64,000 nt of DNA from Acidobacteriota bacterium (GCA_947470805.1 CANIVU010000036.1:1-64000); one strand, 5' to 3'. Positions 1 to 10,063 are shown, counted from the stretch's first letter. Numbers and translations are program-made. The notes: generated from the letters alone by a model not told the origin.

Positions 1-3000
1 CTCCAGGCCAACCGAACAGCTCTCGGGCTATTCGTAGCGATGGTCGGATCGACCATCCCGGCTTACGCTGTAAACCTCTTGACGGCGACACCTGGCTCCG
101 TCACTCTTACTTGCAGCACGGCCACCGGACCGGGCACGGCTGCGAACGTTATTGTCAAACCGATCACTGCCCTGACCGGTTCCAACACGCTCGTCGTTAC
201 CGCTGTCTCTATCGGCACGGGCCTGGTAGTGACAACGCCTTCTGTCAACACCCTTAGCTCCAGCAACTCGACGGCCGGCATCACCTTTACGGTGCGCGCG
301 GCCAACGGATGCGCGGGCCTCACTTCCGGCGCCAACGCGCCGACGTTCCGCTTCAGCACCGTTTCGAACGGTGTCGACGTGACAGTGACGGCAAACGTCA
401 CGGTTACGGTGGGCGCGAGTTCACCGCTCACAACGCTTCCCAGTTCGATTGCACTCACGTGTACTCGGACCCCTCCGACTCCCACGTATACGCCGGGTCC
501 GGCGCAGACCCTGGCGGTCAAGTCGGCCACGACCAACGGCACCCCATTCACGGTAGAGAACTCTACCTACGCGCTGCCAGCCTGGCTGACAGTATCTCCA
601 CTATCAGGAGGAACAGCGACAGACACAGCGGTCAACTTATCGTTTGTTGCGGCAGCCGGTTGCGGAAGTTTCGCTGCTGGAACGACGAACACCTTCGTCG
701 TGCACCTGGCCAATGCTCCGGCACCTGACAAGTTAGTGACCGTGACGTTGCAGGTTGTTCCCCCAACGACGCTGACCGCCACTCCGAACCCGGCGAGCCT
801 ATCCTACGTGAAGGGCTCTGGCACGGCCGGTAAGGTGGACGTCACGATCGCGTCCGCCTCCAACCCGGCGCCGTTCTTCACGGTCGACGCCACCTCCTTG
901 CCCCCGTGGCTGACGGCGGACTCGCTTTCGGGCACGGTTCCCAAGAGCGTGCGCTTCAGTTCCACGGTCGTCGCCGACACAATGGCACCCGGTAATTACT
1001 CTGCGACGGTGCGCGTGAAGGTCTCCGGACAGGCGGACCTGACGCTGCCGATTACGCTGCAATTGAACAATCCCGCACCGAAGTTGACAGTGTCAGAGGG
1101 CACGACGCGAAACATCAGCTGGACAATCGGTTCGGCAATTCCGTCGCTGTTCGTGACCGTTGTTTCGAGCGACTCTCCCATTCCGTACACGATCGATACG
1201 GCCGGCACGCTGGCTCCGGTAATTCCGGCGGCTAACCTGAAAGGCCTGGCCTACAGCTTCGGCACGCCGATTCCCGTTACGTTCAATCCGAATTTGTTTG
1301 CTTCCGCGCAGCCCGGCACCACGCTGGTTGGCACGGTGGCGATTACGTCGGGCACCCCCTCGACCACGATCACGGTGACCTTTAACGTCAACGTGCAGGC
1401 GCCCGGCGCGGCGATCACGTCGTTGACTCCGGCCAGCCTTCCGACGGCCGCCGCCGGCCAGTCGTTCACGATGGCGATGACCGGCTCTGGCTTTGTCGCC
1501 GGTACCGACCCGGCGCTGCGCACAAAGGTGGGCGTCGTCACCTCCGGCGGCTTCGTGGTGGAACCTTCCATCACGGTCAACGTGGTGAACGTCTCCTCCA
1601 TCGTTCTGACTATTACCGTTCCAACAACGGCATCTGCCAACTTGCCCTTCGGACCGACCGGCCCTGGCGGCACAGTGGTACTCGGCGTCTGCAATCCGAA
1701 CGGAACTTCCTGCTCCACGCCAACGGGTACGGCCACGTTCACGATCGGCTCTAACCCGATCGTCTCGGCGGTCACCAGCGCCTCCAGCTTCCTGCAGGTG
1801 ACGGCGCCCACGATCCAAACGGTCGCCCCCTACGAGATGTTGAGCGTTTTCGGCTCCAACTTCTGCTCGTCGGGTGGTACTGGTTGCGCCAGCACGGATG
1901 TCATTTACGGGATACCCGATGCGGTCACCTTGGCTTATCCGACGTTCGTTAGTCCGGAGGCGGTGAGCGCCACACAGCGCAAATTGACGGTAACGTTCCA
2001 AACGCAGGCGAGCACGCCCGTCGTACTCGGCACGGCACCGATTCTGTTCGCGACCAACGGGCAGATTAACATCATGGCCCCGGCCGCTCTTGCTGCCCAA
2101 TCCGGCAATACCATCAACATGGTGGTCAGCTTCGGCTACGGCTCCGGCACCACGATGAAGACCAGTTCGGTGTTCCCGGTTACGGTGGCAGCCACCAACC
2201 CCGGCATCTTCACAGTTGCGGCCAACGGGCAGGGCGATGGCGCCATCCTGGCGTCCAACTACGCTCCGATCTCCAGCGCTGGATCCGAAGCAGGTATGCG
2301 TTCCAACGCGCCCGACTCCGACACGGTGCAGATTTTCATGACCGGACTGGGCGTTCCCGATAGCGCGGCCGCCAATACAACTGGTGGCGGTTCTATCTGG
2401 TCGACGGACTGCGTCAGCCCGGCCAACTTCCTGACGGCGGTGAATACTGCCGCCAGCAGCTCGCTTACGTCTCTGGATGGTGTCATCACCAGCTCCAGCA
2501 TTCTCACCTCCGGCCGGCTTGCCCCTTGCTTCCGCGCCGCCAGCGACAGCAGCGGTACGCCTCCCACGGTAACCATCGGTGGTGTGGCCGGCACGGTTAC
2601 CTATGCTGGTTGGGTTGCCGATAGCGTGGCTGGCCTCTATCAGGTCAACGTGCGGCTGCCTGGCAGCGCCGCTGGTCCCTTCACGAATGCAGCCGGTGTT
2701 AATATCGGCAACAACATTACAACGCCGGTGCAGTTGCCGGTCGTTGTGACCGCCGGGTCTCGCGCCAGCCAGGCTGGTGTGAACATGTGGGTGGCGCGTC
2801 GCCTGAAAGTTGTTGCTCCGACGGCGCTCTCCGGCACGGTCAACGTCCCCTGGGCTTCGTCCAATAATCTGGTCGTTGCCACCCTGGGCACGACCACCTA
2901 CCGTTACGCGTTGACCTCCGGCGTCCTGCCGACCGGCTTGACGCTGAACGCCACCACTGGCGCCATCAGCGGTACTCCTCTGGCTGGCACGGCTGGCGCC

Positions 3001-3639
3001 TACGCGGTCACCGTGACCGCCACGGACTCCGCCAACTACCCACTGACGGGTAAGGTCTCCTTCACCGTCACCGTGGCTGGCGGCCTGGTGGTTACTACCT
3101 CCACTGCCTCGCCCATCGCAGAAGTCTACGGTACGGCCGACGCGACATCCACCACGATCAGCGCTTCCGGCGGCGTCTATCCGTACACCTTCGCGATTGC
3201 CTCGGCTCCGCTCGGCATGACCATCGATACCAACACTGGTGTGATCGGCGTCAGCGCCCTCACCCCGGCTGGCACCTACAACCTGCAGATCACCGCTACC
3301 GACTCGGCCACTTCGCCGCTCACCGGTACGCTGAACATCTCGATTGTGGTCGGTCTGAAGATGGCCAACACGACACTCGCGACGCTCGTACAGGGTGTCG
3401 GCGGTGCGCTCACGACGGTTTCCGCGACCGGTAACACCGGCGCGGTCTCCTTCGCGCTCGACAACACCACGCCGCCTCCTGCTGGCGTGACCGTCAATGC
3501 CTCCACCGGCGTCGTCAGCGTCAGCAGCGCGGTTGCTTCCGGTACCTATACGGTAATCGTCAACGCAACCGATGCCGGCACAGCAGCCGGCGCCGCGGCG
3601 GTCGCAACCGGAGCAAGGTCGATCACCTTTACCCTGTAA
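1..3639 (+). CDS. Large secreted Ig/IPT/TIGR03437 repeat protein (5' partial)
   Basis: This is a secreted, probably cell-surface protein of unknown ligand. The first ATG is at position 40, but the frame is open to the window edge. The residues before and after that ATG form one hydrophobic signal peptide ending in AYA, so the true start probably lies just outside the window. Counting from the ATG: BACON/Ig-like repeats at about 1-450 (paired Cys and LTC motifs), an IPT/TIG-like domain at about 455-560, a Solibacter-type TIGR03437 region at about 575-915 (SVFGSNF, MAPAALAA), and three putative Ig (He_PIG) repeats at 930-1199 with the YxxTVTATDS pattern. TIGR03437 proteins are greatly expanded in Solibacter relatives. 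A strong terminator follows directly. Adhesion or polymer binding is inference only. Confidence 0.8.
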   Translation, partial: LQANRTALGLFVAMVGSTIPAYAVNLLTATPGSVTLTCSTATGPGTAANVIVKPITALTGSNTLVVTAVSIGTGLVVTTPSVNTLSSSNSTAGITFTVRAANGCAGLTSGANAPTFRFSTVSNGVDVTVTANVTVTVGASSPLTTLPSSIALTCTRTPPTPTYTPGPAQTLAVKSATTNGTPFTVENSTYALPAWLTVSPLSGGTATDTAVNLSFVAAAGCGSFAAGTTNTFVVHLANAPAPDKLVTVTLQVVPPTTLTATPNPASLSYVKGSGTAGKVDVTIASASNPAPFFTVDATSLPPWLTADSLSGTVPKSVRFSSTVVADTMAPGNYSATVRVKVSGQADLTLPITLQLNNPAPKLTVSEGTTRNISWTIGSAIPSLFVTVVSSDSPIPYTIDTAGTLAPVIPAANLKGLAYSFGTPIPVTFNPNLFASAQPGTTLVGTVAITSGTPSTTITVTFNVNVQAPGAAITSLTPASLPTAAAGQSFTMAMTGSGFVAGTDPALRTKVGVVTSGGFVVEPSITVNVVNVSSIVLTITVPTTASANLPFGPTGPGGTVVLGVCNPNGTSCSTPTGTATFTIGSNPIVSAVTSASSFLQVTAPTIQTVAPYEMLSVFGSNFCSSGGTGCASTDVIYGIPDAVTLAYPTFVSPEAVSATQRKLTVTFQTQASTPVVLGTAPILFATNGQINIMAPAALAAQSGNTINMVVSFGYGSGTTMKTSSVFPVTVAATNPGIFTVAANGQGDGAILASNYAPISSAGSEAGMRSNAPDSDTVQIFMTGLGVPDSAAANTTGGGSIWSTDCVSPANFLTAVNTAASSSLTSLDGVITSSSILTSGRLAPCFRAASDSSGTPPTVTIGGVAGTVTYAGWVADSVAGLYQVNVRLPGSAAGPFTNAAGVNIGNNITTPVQLPVVVTAGSRASQAGVNMWVARRLKVVAPTALSGTVNVPWASSNNLVVATLGTTTYRYALTSGVLPTGLTLNATTGAISGTPLAGTAGAYAVTVTATDSANYPLTGKVSFTVTVAGGLVVTTSTASPIAEVYGTADATSTTISASGGVYPYTFAIASAPLGMTIDTNTGVIGVSALTPAGTYNLQITATDSATSPLTGTLNISIVVGLKMANTTLATLVQGVGGALTTVSATGNTGAVSFALDNTTPPPAGVTVNASTGVVSVSSAVASGTYTVIVNATDAGTAAGAAAVATGARSITFTL

Positions 3640-3673
3640 CCCAGCAAACGGCGACCACGCCGCAAGCATAACC

Positions 3674-3718
3674 AATCGGCGGCGGAGCTCACCAGGCTCC
3701 GCCGCCGATTGCCTTTTT
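3674..3718 (+). terminator. Rho-independent terminator
   Basis: A perfect 15-bp inverted repeat (arms 3674-3688 and 3696-3710, 7-nt loop) is followed by a short T run (GCCTTTTT). It sits 35 bp after the stop of the TIGR03437 protein and isolates it from the regulator gene downstream. Confidence 0.9.
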
Positions 3719-3767
3719 ACGCAACAGATGTCGTAGTTCTAACGTTGTTCTCCAAATGGATGTTTTG

Positions 3768-3854
3768 TTAGACCACTGTGGCCGGTCTCTTCCACAGGCG
3801 CCCAATATTCGCGGTATATCAGCGTGGCAATTTTGTAGACTTTCTTTAGACCAC
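3768..3854 (+). promoter_or_regulatory. Possible operator repeats upstream of the MocR-type gene
   Basis: The 9-mer TTAGACCAC occurs at 3768-3776 and again at 3846-3854, just before the start codon. A third TAGAC lies at 3836-3840, 11 bp before the copy at 3847-3851. MocR regulators commonly bind direct repeats near their own promoters, so autoregulation is plausible. The repeats are short, so this is a weak call. Confidence 0.3.
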
Positions 3855-3859
3855 GATTT

Positions 3860-5275
3860 ATGGCGCTCACCGGGCTAGTCCAGGAAACATCGTTACATCA
3901 GCGTGCCTCGGGCAGATCACTACCCGTTCAACTCTATTGGGAGATCCGGACCAACATCCTCTCCGGGAAACTACCGCGCGGCAGCCGCGTTCCCGCCTCT
4001 CGCGATATGGCGAGTCTGTACGGTGTATCCCGCGGTACAGTCGTGACGGCGTATGAGCAATTGATCGCGGAGCGCTACCTGCAAGCCCGCAAGGGAACAG
4101 GAACATTCGTCAGCATTAAACTCCCGGAAACACTGCCGCAGGGGGCCTACAAGAGCCGCGCGCTCCCTCCGCCGCAAAAAGAACACGAACGACCTTTTTG
4201 CTTTCACGAACCAGCACTGCGTTCGTTCCCCATGGATGTCTGGGCGCGGGTGGCCGCGAGCCGTTTGCGCCGAGTTCCTACGGAGATGCTTGCTGGAGGG
4301 GACGCCTTTGGATACGCGCCGCTGCGCGAGGCAGTGGTGGACTATCTACACCGGTCTCGCGGCGTGGTTTGTCGGCCGGAGCAGGTAGTCATCACCTCCG
4401 GCACGAATCAATCACTCGACCTGGTGCTTCGGACGATTCTACGGCCGGAGGAAGCCGTCTGGATGGAGGATCCTGGATACCCTGGCGCTGTGGCTGCCTT
4501 GCGGAACGCTGGTGCTCGCGTGGTACCGGTTCGAGTGGACGAATTGGGGTTGGATCCGCGGCACGGTGTGCGCCAGGACCCGGCGGCAACAGCGGTCTAC
4601 CTGACGCCTGCCCGTCAGTTTCCGCTTGGAATGACGATGCCGTTGGAGCGGCGTCTGGCTGTCATTCAATGGGCCCGTCAGGCTCGCGCCTACATTCTTG
4701 AAGACGACTACGACAGCGAGTTTCGCTACGACGGGAAGCCCGTTCCTGCGATGCAGGGATTGGACCCATCCGGCAGAGTGATCCTCATGGGCAGTTTTAA
4801 TGTGACGCTCTTTCCGGCACTCCGCCTGGCGTACATGGTGATCCCGGAGACACTGATTGACCCTGTCCGAACTACGCGCGCCGCCTTGGACCGGTTCCCC
4901 CCGACGCTGGAACAGGCCGTACTCTGCGACTTCCTCACCGATGGCCATTTCAGCCGGCACCTGCGCCAAATGCGAATGCTCTATGGCGCACGCCTGGAAA
5001 CACTGCGGACTGCTTCCGATAGATATTTGAAGGGCGCCGTTTCCCTTCCGGATATCCATTCCGGCTTACATATCCCCGCCCATCTGACCGGGGTTGCCGA
5101 CGCGCGCGTCGTTGAGGACAGGGCATCGAAACAGGGTCTGGACGTATGCGCACTTCAACGCTTTCAAATTCGGCGCCGAGACATCAACGCGCTCCTCTTA
5201 GGCTTTGCCGCCTTCGAGGAGCGCGTTATTCGAGAGGGAGTGCGGAAATTGGCCGCCGTGATCGAGGGCCGTTAA
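3860..5275 (+). CDS. MocR/PdxR-type GntR regulator with degenerate aminotransferase domain
   Basis: This is a transcriptional regulator of the MocR subfamily: an N-terminal GntR winged helix (about 15-90; PASRDMASLYGVSRGTV) fused to a class I aminotransferase domain (about 110-470). The length (471 aa) is normal. Fold signatures are present: SGTNQSLDLV, DPGYPG, and EDDYDSEFRYDG. The PLP-lysine motif, usually TFSKTLFPALRL, here reads SFNVTLFPALRL, with AAT GTG replacing the Ser-Lys codons. The usual SHQFPTG motif reads ARQFPLG. The protein should therefore be unable to form the internal aldimine with PLP. The frame is otherwise intact, so it looks like a functional regulator with a changed or lost effector. 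Its stop overlaps that of the convergent propeller gene. The target is unknown. Confidence 0.85.
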   Translation: MALTGLVQETSLHQRASGRSLPVQLYWEIRTNILSGKLPRGSRVPASRDMASLYGVSRGTVVTAYEQLIAERYLQARKGTGTFVSIKLPETLPQGAYKSRALPPPQKEHERPFCFHEPALRSFPMDVWARVAASRLRRVPTEMLAGGDAFGYAPLREAVVDYLHRSRGVVCRPEQVVITSGTNQSLDLVLRTILRPEEAVWMEDPGYPGAVAALRNAGARVVPVRVDELGLDPRHGVRQDPAATAVYLTPARQFPLGMTMPLERRLAVIQWARQARAYILEDDYDSEFRYDGKPVPAMQGLDPSGRVILMGSFNVTLFPALRLAYMVIPETLIDPVRTTRAALDRFPPTLEQAVLCDFLTDGHFSRHLRQMRMLYGARLETLRTASDRYLKGAVSLPDIHSGLHIPAHLTGVADARVVEDRASKQGLDVCALQRFQIRRRDINALLLGFAAFEERVIREGVRKLAAVIEGR

Positions 5276-6282
5276 TCAGCGAGCGTAGCGGCAATCCGCT
5301 TGGGGTCGAACCGAGTCAACGTATTCGTTTTCGGATTGGCCAGCCAGACGGAGCCGAGTCCGGAATAGACCATTCCGGCACCCTCGCCCGCGAACTGCTG
5401 CACAACCTTCGCGGTGGTTGGGTTGATGCGGGTGATGGGGAATCCGGGAGCGGATACCCAAACCGAACCATCGCCAAAGGCAATATTGCCAGTGGCATTG
5501 GGGATGTTCAGCTCAATCGTCGCCGTCACTTTGTTCGTTTTGGGATCGATTTGAGCCACCTTTCCTTCCTTCTGGGCGAGTACCCAAATGGAAGCTTCCC
5601 CGAAAGCGATCGCGGACGGCGTTCCAGGAACCTCAATTCGCTTATCCACGAGATTGGTTCGCGGGTCGACGCGAAGCACCTTATCCGCGCCCGGGCATGT
5701 AATCCAGAGCGACGTTTCGGCAAACAGTATGGAGTTGCAACCCGTTGCCAAACGGATCTCGGCGACAACGGCATTATCCTTCGGATCAACGCGCGAAAGC
5801 GTCGATTTGTCATCGGACAGGATCCAGATGCTATCGGTACTGGCGGCGATCGCGGGTGCGGCGGTGCCGGTACCGGTCTCAATTGTCTTCTCGATTTTGG
5901 CCGGTTTCAGACTGACCTTGGCCACCGTCTTCGACCCGCAGTTGACGACCCACAGATTCGCCAACGCATTGATCAATCCGCCACAAGCGTTGTTCAAACC
6001 GGCGATTGCCTCACCGGGCTTGTTGGTTTTCGCATCGATGCGCTGCACTGTATTGCCGGCGGCGACCAATGCTTCCGTTGTGAAAGCGACGCCCGAGGGC
6101 GTCGCTTCCAGTTTGATTTCGGCGTCTGATTTCAGCGACGCGAAGGGGATTTGGATGCCGGGCGTTTGCACGCCCGCCACCGGTTTCTTCGCGTTCTTGT
6201 TCTCTTTAGGAGCCGCGGAGGCGGCCAGCAAGCTGGCCACCGTCGCGGTCCGGAGGATGGAAACGAACTGTTTAGAATTCAT
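5272..6282 (-). CDS. Secreted YVTN/NHL-type beta-propeller protein (propeller A)
   Basis: This 336-aa protein has an N-terminal export signal (about 1-23) followed by about six repeats of roughly 45 residues. The repeats carry the IDPKTNKVTATIEL / SIWVLAQ signature typical of YVTN/virginiamycin-B-lyase-like beta-propellers. It is expected in the periplasm or at the cell surface. Its start codon lies inside the 3' end of the TonB-dependent receptor gene (11-bp overlap), so the two are almost certainly co-transcribed and translationally coupled. A clear paralogue (propeller B) follows the symporter gene in the divergent operon. Catalytic lyase residues cannot be assigned by eye. A substrate-binding or receptor-partner role is inference. 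Confidence 0.8.
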   Translation of the reverse strand: MNSKQFVSILRTATVASLLAASAAPKENKNAKKPVAGVQTPGIQIPFASLKSDAEIKLEATPSGVAFTTEALVAAGNTVQRIDAKTNKPGEAIAGLNNACGGLINALANLWVVNCGSKTVAKVSLKPAKIEKTIETGTGTAAPAIAASTDSIWILSDDKSTLSRVDPKDNAVVAEIRLATGCNSILFAETSLWITCPGADKVLRVDPRTNLVDKRIEVPGTPSAIAFGEASIWVLAQKEGKVAQIDPKTNKVTATIELNIPNATGNIAFGDGSVWVSAPGFPITRINPTTAKVVQQFAGEGAGMVYSGLGSVWLANPKTNTLTRFDPKRIAATLAD

Positions 6283-9200
6283 AACGCAAAGCGAACTGCA
6301 TCACGCGGGGAGCCATGACGCCGGTGAACTGGCCGAAGCTGGAGGGGCTTGCGGCGCTGAGGTTGGCCGTTGTGAAGTTCACGTTGTTGAAGGCGTTGAA
6401 GGCCTCCGCGCGAACCTGAATCCGATGACCTTCGAAGGGCATGGTGAAGAACTTGCCCAGCGAGATATCGAAGTTGCTCATGCTGGCGCCGCGCATGATG
6501 GCGCGCGTGCCGGTACCGCCGGGGTACTGCTGCGTAAACGCGCCAGCGGCGGCGATGGTGGTGCGGAACAGGCTGGGGTTGCCGTTCTGGTTGTAGCCGG
6601 TGCCGTTTTCCGGCATCGAAGAGCCGGGTTTCAGAATGGCTAGCGCGCTGGTCAGGTAGTTGGTGGGATAGGAACCGCCGTAGGAGATGTTCTGCGGCAG
6701 ACCCGAACGGTAGCGCCACAGCATCGTGGTCTGCCAGCCGCCAAGCACCTGATTGACGAACTTGTTCGTCCCATTCAGGAAGTGCTTGCCTTTACCGAAC
6801 GGCAGTTCCACGACCATGTTCGCCGTGATGTTGTGCCGCTGATCGAAGTCCGAAGAGCCGCGGAAGGCGTTGACGTTGAACGTGTCCTGAATCACACCAC
6901 CAGCCGTGCCGGCCCCGGATTCGGCGGTCGAAGCGAGATCGATGGAGTGAGACAGGGTGTAGTTGAAGTCAAAGCCCCAGCCGCTGGTGACGGGCCGGCG
7001 GAGAACCAACTGTCCACCGTGGAAGGAGCTGCGGCCGGCGTTGCTCCAGGCAATGTTGCCGGCATTCTGCAACGCGAAGAACGTGTTGCAGCCGAGGACC
7101 GAGATGCACTTTCCATTGGCCTGACGTTCACGATCCATATCGTTGAGGGCGTCCAGATCGGAGCCGTCATAGGTGTTGTAGGTCACGTCGTAGTAGTTCT
7201 GGGTAGCCGTACCGGGGATGTTGTAGCCGGCGGCTCCGGGGAACATGTTTTCGAAGAACGGGATCGGCGGGATTTCGCTCGCCTTTTTCCCCTGCAGGTT
7301 GTAGTTGCGGAGGATGGAGGCGGCCTGCGCCCACGTCTGACCCGACTTCGGATCCTTGAACTGCGTGAGCGGCTGGAAGACGTCCATCTGCACCAGCTGC
7401 TTGCGGCCCAGACGTCCGACGTAGCCGACTTCCACCGTCATCTTGCCGGGAAGCGGACGGGCGTAGCTCATGTTGAGCAACATCGAATACGGCGCGACCA
7501 AGTCCGGGAAGACGCCGGAGAAGGAGCCGAAACCGCCGACGATGGTGGCCGGGGTATAGGGGAACTTCGCGCCGGCAACGGTGGGAAGCGTCGGGAGCGT
7601 GCTGCCGTTGTAGCGGAAGGAGTCGGTGAAGTTGGTGTTGCGCGGCTGGGTCACCGGAGAAGCCAGACCCGGCGAACCGGCGCGGTCGAAGTTGGTCACC
7701 ATGTCCGAGCCGTAGCGGTCATACAGCATCGAACCGCCAACACGAACCACGGAGCCCTTGCCGAACAGTTTGCCCCAGAAGCCGTCGGCCACCGGCGCGT
7801 AAGCCAGGTTCAGGCGGGGCGCCCAGTTGTTGTTGTCGCGCTGGTACCAGCCCGGGCCATTGTTGGCCGGACCGCCCAGAGCGTAGGTCAACGCGGCGTT
7901 CGGCATGGCGGCGCCGGAAACACCGGTCATCGAAGCCTTCACGCGCTCAGCCAGGTAGACGTCCAGGCCGGTGGTCGAGACCACCTGCACACCGTTCTTT
8001 TCGAAAGGCACCTGGTAGCTGCCGTAGCGGAGACCGTAGGTGACGGTCAAATCGCGGCGGACCTTCCAGACGTCCTGCAGGTAGAACTCATACTCGCGGG
8101 TACCGAAGCTGCGGGCCAGCGGCTGGCCGAAGGGAACCGCGTTGCCATCGCGACCGAAGTTGTAGGTGGCGCTGTAGTTGTTGATCAGGCCGAACAGGTT
8201 GCCCATGGCGCGCTGTGTCGGCTGCGTTTCGGACAACGCCAGAGCGGAGTTGCCGGAGCGCTGTTTGACGTAGGCGTTGACGACATCGGAGATGTCAGCA
8301 CCCAGGCCACGCAGCGTGTTGCGGCTGAAGCTGTAGCTGGGGAAGGAGTTGGCAAACGAGCTGCGGTCATTCTGTACCAGGCGGAAGTTGATGCCCGCCT
8401 GCACGGTGTGAGTACCCTTGGTCCAGGTCAGGTCGTTCACCAGGTTGGTGGTCGGAATGATGCGGCCGAAACCGCGTGCCCCGAAGTTCTGAAGAGTGGA
8501 GAGGCCGTCAAACGCGATAGACGTGCCGGGAACACCGGACTGGGCGATGCCGAGCCGGGTGAAGCCATAGCTGAAAACGTTCACGAGCGAAGGAGTCAGC
8601 ACCGCCGTATAGCGGGCAGCCAAGCCCTTGGAGTTGTCCAGAACCTTGGCGGCCGCGTCCTGGCCCGGGAACTGCGCCAGAATTTCGTTGCGGGAGTTGT
8701 CGGCCAGCGTGCCGCGCAACATCAGCGTGTGCTTGGCGGCCTTGTCGAGATTGAAGTCCATCTTCGAAACGTAGGCGCGGTCGTTGCGGGTCAGCGGAGC
8801 GTTGAAGCGGAAGACACCGAAGTTCAAACCACGATCCGAGCCGGAAGCCAGATCGTTCGCCACCGGATAGGAGCCGAGAATGCTCTTCATCGCCGCGCTA
8901 TAACCAATCTTCAGCGGGTCAAGCGCCGTCACTTCGGCCGGTGTCAACTGGCCGACCGTGCCGTTGTTCAAACGGAACTGCACAATGCCCTGCTTCAACG
9001 TTTCCGTCGGCACATTGCGCGACTGGGCGGAAGCGGAGCGATCCTTGCGGTCTTCCCAATTCACAAAGAAGAAGACGCGATCTTTCACAAAACGGCCACC
9101 CAGCGAGGCGCCGTACTGATTGCGGATCAGCGCTTCGCGAGCGATGCCGGCGCGATTGGAGAACCAATCGTTGGCGGCGGTCTTCACATTGCGGTGGAAC

Positions 9201-9928
9201 TCATACAGCGTGCCGTGAAACTGGTTGGAACCACTCTTGGTGACGAGCGAGACCTGCCCACCAGCCGAGCGGCCCTGATCGGCGCCCTGACCGGCGATGG
9301 TCACGCGGAATTCCTGCACGCTGTCCAGCGGCACCGGGAGCGCCGCGTTCAATCCGGCGGAAGTGGTGTTCGCCATACCGGCGGCCTGATTGTCGTTCAC
9401 GTCCACGCCGTCCAGCGTGACGTTGTTCTGGTCGCGCTTGGCGCCCAGCACTTCACCGGTCGAAGTCACACCGGGCTGAATGCTCAGCAGTTCGACGACG
9501 TTGCGGGTCTGGAGCGGAAGCTGGCGCACCTGCACCTGCGAAAACGCATTGCCGACGGTCGCATTTTGCGTGTTGATCTGCGACATTTCTTCGCTGACGT
9601 TCACTACTTCGGACACCTGTCCGAGTTCCAATTTCACGTCCAGCGTGGAGGGCACATTGATGGCCAGCCGTACGTTCGAATGGTACGTGCGGAACCCAGG
9701 ATGCTGGATTTCCACTTTGTACGTTCCGGGCGGCACCTGCAGGAACGAATACGTTCCGGTTGCGTTGACGATTACCTTCCGAGCGGCGGAAGTATCGGTA
9801 TTGGTAATACTGACGACCGCTTCGGTAATAGCGGCCCCCTGTTGATCGGTGACTACGCCCTGCAGCGAACTGCTTTGAGCGAATAACGACAGTAGACTTG
9901 CCGCGAGAAGCAAGGTAATTCTTTTCAA
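6272..9928 (-). CDS. TonB-dependent receptor with carboxypeptidase-regulatory domain
   Basis: This is an outer-membrane receptor of the Oar-like type abundant in Acidobacteria. The order is: signal peptide (about 1-20), carboxypeptidase-regulatory-like Ig domain (about 22-100; GVVTDQQGAAI, PPGTYKVEI), plug (about 120-230; LSIQPGV, TLDGVDVND), and a long beta-barrel ending in a terminal phenylalanine (ALRYEF), the usual barrel-assembly signal. At 1218 aa the length is typical. The start is TTG, chosen because AAGGGG lies 8 nt upstream and no ATG precedes the signal peptide. It leads an operon with propeller A and is divergent from the symporter/carboxylase operon. That context suggests it imports a ligand related to that pathway, which is inference. 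Confidence 0.9.
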   Translation of the reverse strand: MKRITLLLAASLLSLFAQSSSLQGVVTDQQGAAITEAVVSITNTDTSAARKVIVNATGTYSFLQVPPGTYKVEIQHPGFRTYHSNVRLAINVPSTLDVKLELGQVSEVVNVSEEMSQINTQNATVGNAFSQVQVRQLPLQTRNVVELLSIQPGVTSTGEVLGAKRDQNNVTLDGVDVNDNQAAGMANTTSAGLNAALPVPLDSVQEFRVTIAGQGADQGRSAGGQVSLVTKSGSNQFHGTLYEFHRNVKTAANDWFSNRAGIAREALIRNQYGASLGGRFVKDRVFFFVNWEDRKDRSASAQSRNVPTETLKQGIVQFRLNNGTVGQLTPAEVTALDPLKIGYSAAMKSILGSYPVANDLASGSDRGLNFGVFRFNAPLTRNDRAYVSKMDFNLDKAAKHTLMLRGTLADNSRNEILAQFPGQDAAAKVLDNSKGLAARYTAVLTPSLVNVFSYGFTRLGIAQSGVPGTSIAFDGLSTLQNFGARGFGRIIPTTNLVNDLTWTKGTHTVQAGINFRLVQNDRSSFANSFPSYSFSRNTLRGLGADISDVVNAYVKQRSGNSALALSETQPTQRAMGNLFGLINNYSATYNFGRDGNAVPFGQPLARSFGTREYEFYLQDVWKVRRDLTVTYGLRYGSYQVPFEKNGVQVVSTTGLDVYLAERVKASMTGVSGAAMPNAALTYALGGPANNGPGWYQRDNNNWAPRLNLAYAPVADGFWGKLFGKGSVVRVGGSMLYDRYGSDMVTNFDRAGSPGLASPVTQPRNTNFTDSFRYNGSTLPTLPTVAGAKFPYTPATIVGGFGSFSGVFPDLVAPYSMLLNMSYARPLPGKMTVEVGYVGRLGRKQLVQMDVFQPLTQFKDPKSGQTWAQAASILRNYNLQGKKASEIPPIPFFENMFPGAAGYNIPGTATQNYYDVTYNTYDGSDLDALNDMDRERQANGKCISVLGCNTFFALQNAGNIAWSNAGRSSFHGGQLVLRRPVTSGWGFDFNYTLSHSIDLASTAESGAGTAGGVIQDTFNVNAFRGSSDFDQRHNITANMVVELPFGKGKHFLNGTNKFVNQVLGGWQTTMLWRYRSGLPQNISYGGSYPTNYLTSALAILKPGSSMPENGTGYNQNGNPSLFRTTIAAAGAFTQQYPGGTGTRAIMRGASMSNFDISLGKFFTMPFEGHRIQVRAEAFNAFNNVNFTTANLSAASPSSFGQFTGVMAPRVMQFALRYEF

Positions 9929-10063
9929 GTGTTTTCCCCTTAAGATTCGTTCTGCGCGGACAGGAGCGCACGATTCTCAGACGGTGAGGGGAGCCGCGTC
10001 AAGGCGGATACATCTCTCGTGACTAGACGAAAGCAGTTAAGGGGATCATAAGAGATTTCGATT

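Noticed and set aside
1093-3675. Long open frame (860 codons) antisense to the TIGR03437 protein
   Set aside because: It lacks any domain, is rich in Arg/Gly, and is a by-product of high-GC codon use in the real gene.
6782-9886. 1034-codon open frame antisense to the TonB receptor
   Set aside because: The receptor frame has clear domains and a signal peptide; the antisense frame shows low-complexity Arg/Val/Gly composition.
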